DNA of 16,449 nt, from positions 1 to 16,449 of the forward strand of contig DATKCN010000145.1 in assembly GCA_035513175.1 (NCBI GenBank). The letters are read 5' to 3'. Below are positions 13,287 to 16,449 of this stretch, piece after piece (the first letter of the stretch is position 1; every line of letters begins with the position of its first letter). The notes below the pieces were generated by a model. That model saw only the letters and a list, made by a program, of their open reading frames with translations. It did not search any database and was not told the origin of the DNA. Source of the DNA: DATKCN01 sp035513175. Lineage in GTDB: Bacteria > Chloroflexota > Chloroflexia > Thermomicrobiales > CFX8. The translations under genes were made by a program, and so were the position numbers.

Positions 13287-14159
13287 CTACGGAAACAGCT
13301 CGCTCCGCAGCCAGGCGGCCACCTGTTCGACGAGCGTGTCGACCGAAAAGCCCGGCTTGACGGAACCGCTCACGACACCGTGCAGGAACTCGACCACGCT
13401 CCAGACCTTTGCCAGCCGGATCGAGCGCGCCAGGCCGTCGATCTCCTCCGGCGATGCGCCCGAGCCAAGATAGGTGGTTGCAACCCGCCGGTACGCCGCG
13501 CCGGCGCCGAGACCGGGAACGGTGATGGCGAGGTCGATCGCCGGGGCGCCGAGCGTGAATCGTTCCCAGTCGAAGAGCACGAGCCGGCCGTCGTCGCGTA
13601 GTCCCCAGTTGAGCGGGTTCGGGTCGCCGGATATCGGGCAGACCGGCTCGAAGAGGGGCCGCGCCTCCTGGCGCGCCCGCTGCAGCAGCGGCGCCAGATC
13701 GATCCGCTCGGGCTCCGGGCACAGAGACAGCGTGGCCAGCGACATGCTCTCCGGCCAGGCGGGGACGAACGCGTCCGGTGGAAGCGCGGAGCGGTCGAGT
13801 GGCAGGGAGTGCAGGCGGCGCAGCGTCGCAAGCAGCTCCCCGTCGGCCTCCCAGCGCTCGCGGGGGAGCGGGCGGGGGATGTCCTCGATGACGAGCCAGC
13901 TGCCTTCGGACAAGTGGAGACGCGGGATGGCGATGCCGTGCGCCTCGAACGTCTCAGCCAGCGTCGTGTACACGTGCGCCTCGACCGATCGCCTGCCGCG
14001 CTTCACGACGACCGTCGCTCCCTCGCTTCGCACGCGCCAGACGGCGCCGCCCCCCATGCCGCCCAGCCGCGCAACCTCAACTGGCGGGCCGGTCACGGTG
14101 CGCGCGGCGTCCCGCACGGCAGCGGGCCACTCGCTGGGCGAGAGCATTGCGTCTGTCAT
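13287..14159 (-). CDS. APH-fold kinase with a modified catalytic loop
   Basis: The 290-residue protein is of the APH/choline-kinase fold: ARLGGMGGGAVWRVRSEG and VVVKRGRRSVEAHVY in the N-lobe, SWLVIEDIPRPLP in the hinge, then ISGDPNPLNWGLRDDG (Asp179, Asn184) and LVLFDWERFTLGAPAIDLA (Asp197) in the C-lobe. The usual histidine of the HGD motif is serine here, while Asp, Asn and the magnesium-binding Asp are kept, so activity is plausible. Substrate unknown. ATG 14159 is preceded by GAGAGG (complement 14166-14171) at 6 bases. It begins 39 bases after the lipoprotein gene on the same strand and may be cotranscribed with it. Its end abuts the truncated beta-lactamase-family gene, suggesting that a rearrangement brought it here. 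Confidence 0.85.
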   Translation of the reverse strand: MTDAMLSPSEWPAAVRDAARTVTGPPVEVARLGGMGGGAVWRVRSEGATVVVKRGRRSVEAHVYTTLAETFEAHGIAIPRLHLSEGSWLVIEDIPRPLPRERWEADGELLATLRRLHSLPLDRSALPPDAFVPAWPESMSLATLSLCPEPERIDLAPLLQRARQEARPLFEPVCPISGDPNPLNWGLRDDGRLVLFDWERFTLGAPAIDLAITVPGLGAGAAYRRVATTYLGSGASPEEIDGLARSIRLAKVWSVVEFLHGVVSGSVKPGFSVDTLVEQVAAWLRSELFP

Positions 14160-14198
14160 TTCCCACCTCTCGCGGCCCGCGTTCTCCTGCTCGAACGC

Positions 14199-15062
14199 TC
14201 ATTCGAACGTGACCTGCCAGCCGCCTTCGGCATCGACCTGAACCAGCACGACATCCGAGGCAATGATGACACGACCCTCGTATGGGTCGGTTGTGTTCAC
14301 GAGCAAGTGCGAGCGGTCCCCGTAGGCGATGACGGCGAAGTGGCTCGCTCCCGCGTTGCCCGTAATGTGCGCCGTGCTCGGAGTCCCATCAACGATGAGC
14401 ACGTCGTCGCCCATGCCTTCCACGGCCCCGGGAATGGAGACGCGTCGCGCGGCCGCGAGCGGGCGGACTTCGACGTGCCACTCACCGGTGGCCGTGATCT
14501 CGAGCAGCGTCGTGCGCTCGCCCTGTCGAATGTCCAGCAGCACGATTCCCTCATATGGATCGGTCGTGTTTACCAGCAGGTCGACATATTCTCCCCCGTC
14601 GCCGTAGCTCGTAACGGCAAAGTGGTTTCCTGCCGCGTTGCCACGAATGTACGCAATCGCGACGGAGTCAGGCCCGCCCGGCTTCTCGATGGAGATCACG
14701 TCATCACCGGAGCCGGAGTAGGCGATTGGCTGCGGAGCCGGTGTCGCTGTCGGCGTTGGTGGGACCGGTGTCGGCGTGGCCGTGGGTTGAGGGGTCGCCG
14801 TTGGTTCCGGCGTTGACGTCGGAGCAGGCGTGTTCGTCGGCTCCGGCGTCGCGGTGGCCGTGGCGGTTGGCTCGGACGTTGCGGTAGCGGCAACAGTCGC
14901 CGTTGCGGGCTCGGGCGTCACTGCCGTCGCGGCTTGCGATTGCTGTTGGGTGGCCGCAGGCGACGGCGATGTGTCGTTGGTCGCGGTGGGATCGGTATCG
15001 GTCTCCGTCTCGCAGGCGGCGAGCAGCAGCAACAATATGATCGAAACGAGTATCGCGCGCAT
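14199..15062 (-). CDS. Lipoprotein with duplicated C-terminal domain
   Basis: The 287-residue protein starts MRAILVSIILLLLLAAC, a clean lipobox signal peptide with lipidated Cys17. Residues about 18-112 are an acidic then Thr/Ala/Pro-rich linker (TATATATPEPTNTPAPTS). Residues about 115-200 and 206-287 are two copies of one domain: each has GDDV near its start, an HFAV segment, LLVNTTDPYEG (NTTDPYEG at 165-172 and 256-263) and ends in GEWHVEV or GGWQVTF. The repeats look like small beta-sandwiches; I do not recognise the family. ATG 15062 is chosen because AGGGGG (complement 15069-15074) lies 6 bases upstream and the signal peptide begins there; a longer start would hide it. It is anchored in the outer face of the membrane. 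A role in binding or sensing is only a guess. Confidence 0.85.
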   Translation of the reverse strand: MRAILVSIILLLLLAACETETDTDPTATNDTSPSPAATQQQSQAATAVTPEPATATVAATATSEPTATATATPEPTNTPAPTSTPEPTATPQPTATPTPVPPTPTATPAPQPIAYSGSGDDVISIEKPGGPDSVAIAYIRGNAAGNHFAVTSYGDGGEYVDLLVNTTDPYEGIVLLDIRQGERTTLLEITATGEWHVEVRPLAAARRVSIPGAVEGMGDDVLIVDGTPSTAHITGNAGASHFAVIAYGDRSHLLVNTTDPYEGRVIIASDVVLVQVDAEGGWQVTFE

Positions 15063-15113
15063 GGATGTCCCCCTATGATGTGAACCAAGCATCGGACAGG
15101 AATCCACCGTACG

Positions 15114-15149
15114 GGATCAACGGGCAGACTCTGCTTCCCGTTCAGATCC
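15114..15149. other. Strong hairpin upstream of the lipoprotein gene
   Basis: GGATC-AACGGG (15114-15124) pairs with CCCGTT-CA-GATCC (15137-15149): eleven pairs with one 2-base bulge, and the loop can pair further (GCAG/CTGC). It lies 52 bases before the lipoprotein start and about 140 before the divergent AceE-like gene. It could be a leader hairpin or operator. Confidence 0.45.
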
Positions 15150-15162
15150 GATGTGGCGGGGA

Positions 15163-15191
15163 TTGAACGGACCACGCCGATGGGGGACAAT
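15163..15191 (+). promoter_or_regulatory. Weak candidate promoter for the AceE-like gene
   Basis: TTGAAC (15163-15168), a 17-base spacer and GACAAT (15186-15191) give four of six consensus bases at each box. It would put the heptamer inverted repeat into the leader. This is the only spaced pair I found in the gap. Confidence 0.3.
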
Positions 15192-15193
15192 CG

Positions 15194-15274
15194 GGCGAGC
15201 GGATAGCGGTTGGCGGGTAGCGGCTAGGAAGCGCGCCCGAACCTGCCCTACCCGCTACCCGCTACCCACTCGCC
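15194..15274. repeat. Long inverted repeat built of heptamers before the AceE-like gene
   Basis: The left arm is GGCGAG (15194-15199) followed by degenerate GGxTAGC heptamers (15201-15228). The right arm is three CTACCCG-type heptamers (15248-15268) followed by CTCGCC (15269-15274). The arms are reverse complements over about 30 bases with a few mismatches; the best block is GCGGGTAGCGG/CCGCTACCCGC (15213-15223 with 15252-15262). The element ends 2 bases before the GGAGG ribosome-binding site (15277-15281). Confidence 0.6.
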
Positions 15275-15285
15275 ACGGAGGACAC

Positions 15286-16449
15286 ATGGCGCGCTCACTC
15301 ACGGAGGATGGCATTCGCGGGGTCGAGCTGATCGAGCGGGGGCATGGGCTTGCGCCGGAGCAGCTCGACCTGCTCGACGCAATCCAGAAACGCGTCCTGT
15401 GGCTGGCAACCCACATCATCCACCACGCGAACCACAACCGCCCCAGCGTAGACGGCATCAAGGTCGGCGGGCATCAGGCGTCGTCCGCCTCGGTGGTCTC
15501 AATCCTGACGGCGCTGTACTTCCACTCGCTGAAGCGGGGCGATCGCGTCTCGATCAAGCCGCACGCTTCGCCTGTCTTCCACGCCATCCAGTACCTGCTG
15601 GGCCAGCTCGACGAGCGCTATCTGACGACATTGCGCGAGTACAAGGGCATCCAGGCCTACCCCAGCCGCACGAAGGACCCGGACCCGGTCGACTTCTCCA
15701 CCGGCTCGGTCGGGCTGGGCGCCGTCGCGCCGCTGTTCGCCGCGCTGGGACACCGTTACGCCCGCGAGCACTTCGGCGAGGTGACCAGCAACCGCTTCAT
15801 CGCCGTTATCGGCGACGCCGAGATGGACGAGGGCAACGTCTGGGAGGCGCTGTTCGAGGAGGCGCTGGCGCACGTCGGCAACGTGCTGTGGATCGTCGAC
15901 CTCAACCGCCAGTCGCTGGACCGCGTCATCCCCGGCATCCGCGCCTCGCAGATCAAGCAGCTCTTCGTCGAGGCCGGCTGGCAGGTGCTGGAGACGAAGT
16001 ACGGCTCACGGCTGCGCGAGGTCTTCGCCCGCCCGGGCGGCGACGCCCTGCGGCAGGCGATCGACGACATGAGCAACGAGGAGTACCAGACCCTCATCCG
16101 ACTGGACGGCGAGACGCTGCGCACGCGGCTGCTGGACCGCGACAACGTCAGCAAGCGCAACCTGGCGAAGGCCGTGCGGGACGTGCCGGACGAGGAGCTG
16201 CCGGGCCTGCTGGCCAACCTCGGCGGCCACGACCTCGGCGACCTGATTACCGCCATCGAGGAGGCGCTGGCCCCCAGCGACCGCCCGACGGTGCTGTTCG
16301 CCTACACGATCAAGGGCTGGGGGCTGCCGTTCGCCGGAGACGCGCTGAACCACTCGGCGCTGCTGAACCCGAACCAGCTCGAGCCGGTGCGCGACGCGCT
16401 TGGCGTGGCGGCGGGGGAGGAGTGGGCGCGCTTCGACCCCGATTCCCGG
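15286..16449 (+). CDS. AceE-like thiamine diphosphate enzyme (pyruvate dehydrogenase E1/transketolase type), 3'-truncated
   Basis: The 388 residues in the window are the N-terminal thiamine-diphosphate domain of an enzyme resembling the homodimeric pyruvate dehydrogenase E1 (AceE) and transketolases. Seen in order: DAIQKRVLWLATHIIHHAN, GGHQASSASVVSILTALYF, SPVFHAIQYLLG, DFSTGSVGLGAVAPLFAAL, the cofactor motif GDAEMDEGNVWEAL (Gly176-Asp177) closing at DLN (Asn207), the AceE-like SNEEYQTLIRL and GGHDLGDLITAI, and PTVLFAYTIKGWGLPFAGDALNHSALL. AceE proteins are near 900 residues, so over half is outside the window. It would decarboxylate pyruvate or a related 2-oxo acid, or act as a transketolase; the motif reads GDA where most have GDG. 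ATG 15286 follows GGAGG (15277-15281) at 4 bases. A heptamer inverted repeat directly precedes the RBS. Confidence 0.85.
   Translation, partial: MARSLTEDGIRGVELIERGHGLAPEQLDLLDAIQKRVLWLATHIIHHANHNRPSVDGIKVGGHQASSASVVSILTALYFHSLKRGDRVSIKPHASPVFHAIQYLLGQLDERYLTTLREYKGIQAYPSRTKDPDPVDFSTGSVGLGAVAPLFAALGHRYAREHFGEVTSNRFIAVIGDAEMDEGNVWEALFEEALAHVGNVLWIVDLNRQSLDRVIPGIRASQIKQLFVEAGWQVLETKYGSRLREVFARPGGDALRQAIDDMSNEEYQTLIRLDGETLRTRLLDRDNVSKRNLAKAVRDVPDEELPGLLANLGGHDLGDLITAIEEALAPSDRPTVLFAYTIKGWGLPFAGDALNHSALLNPNQLEPVRDALGVAAGEEWARFDPDSR

Overview
The window is GC-rich bacterial DNA, most likely from a member of the Chloroflexota (Thermomicrobia/Sphaerobacter-like). No rRNA or marker gene is present. 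The inference rests on a secreted module ending in QCFERRCLTY and carried by two proteins, Thr/Pro/Ala-rich linkers in exported proteins, a ScyD/ScyE-type propeller, an AceE-like thiamine enzyme, and hairpin-forming intergenic repeats of the kind I associate with that phylum. The gene content looks like ordinary chromosome: there is no phage, transposase, CRISPR array, rRNA or tRNA.

Layout: (1) 2-1285 (+) is the 3' part of a secreted ScyD/ScyE-like propeller protein, closed by a clear hairpin terminator. (2) 1406-2509 (+) is a DmpA-type P1 peptidase. (3) 2510-3108 holds hairpin repeats, an overlooked 39-codon membrane-peptide gene (2799-2918, -) and a pseudoknot-like structure. (4) 3109-6345 (-) holds a gamma-glutamyltransferase-family enzyme and a CstB-like persulfide dioxygenase/rhodanese fusion, separated by a nested inverted-repeat element. 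(5) 6346-6631 is a divergent control region: two promoters, a palindromic operator between them, and a start-site palindrome in front of an Hsp20 gene (6632-7120, +). (6) 7121-7452 is non-coding and contains a 46-bp element of nested perfect palindromes. (7) 7453-7992 (+) is a membrane-anchored OB-fold-like protein, convergent with an arginine deiminase/DDAH-family hydrolase (8050-9060, -) and a large CAP-domain secreted protein (9206-10912, -). (8) 11149-12586 (+) is a GNAT acetyltransferase and aminoglycoside-phosphotransferase-fold kinase pair. (9) 12595-15062 (-) runs from a lipoprotein with a duplicated C-terminal domain, through a second APH-fold kinase, to the 3' remnant of a serine beta-lactamase-family gene. 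(10) 15286-16449 (+) is the start of an AceE-like enzyme, preceded by a long inverted repeat built of heptamers.

Working connections: thiol/persulfide chemistry (GGT plus PDO-rhodanese) and heat or protein stress (Hsp20) meet at one divergent regulatory region. The first gene and the CAP gene share the same uncharacterised secreted module, joined to different C-terminal effectors. I did not find a coherent new defence or mobile system. The most original signals are the regulatory palindromes at 6474-6630 and 7223-7268, the modular secreted family, the small membrane protein, and the repeat elements that sit on stop codons and ribosome-binding regions.
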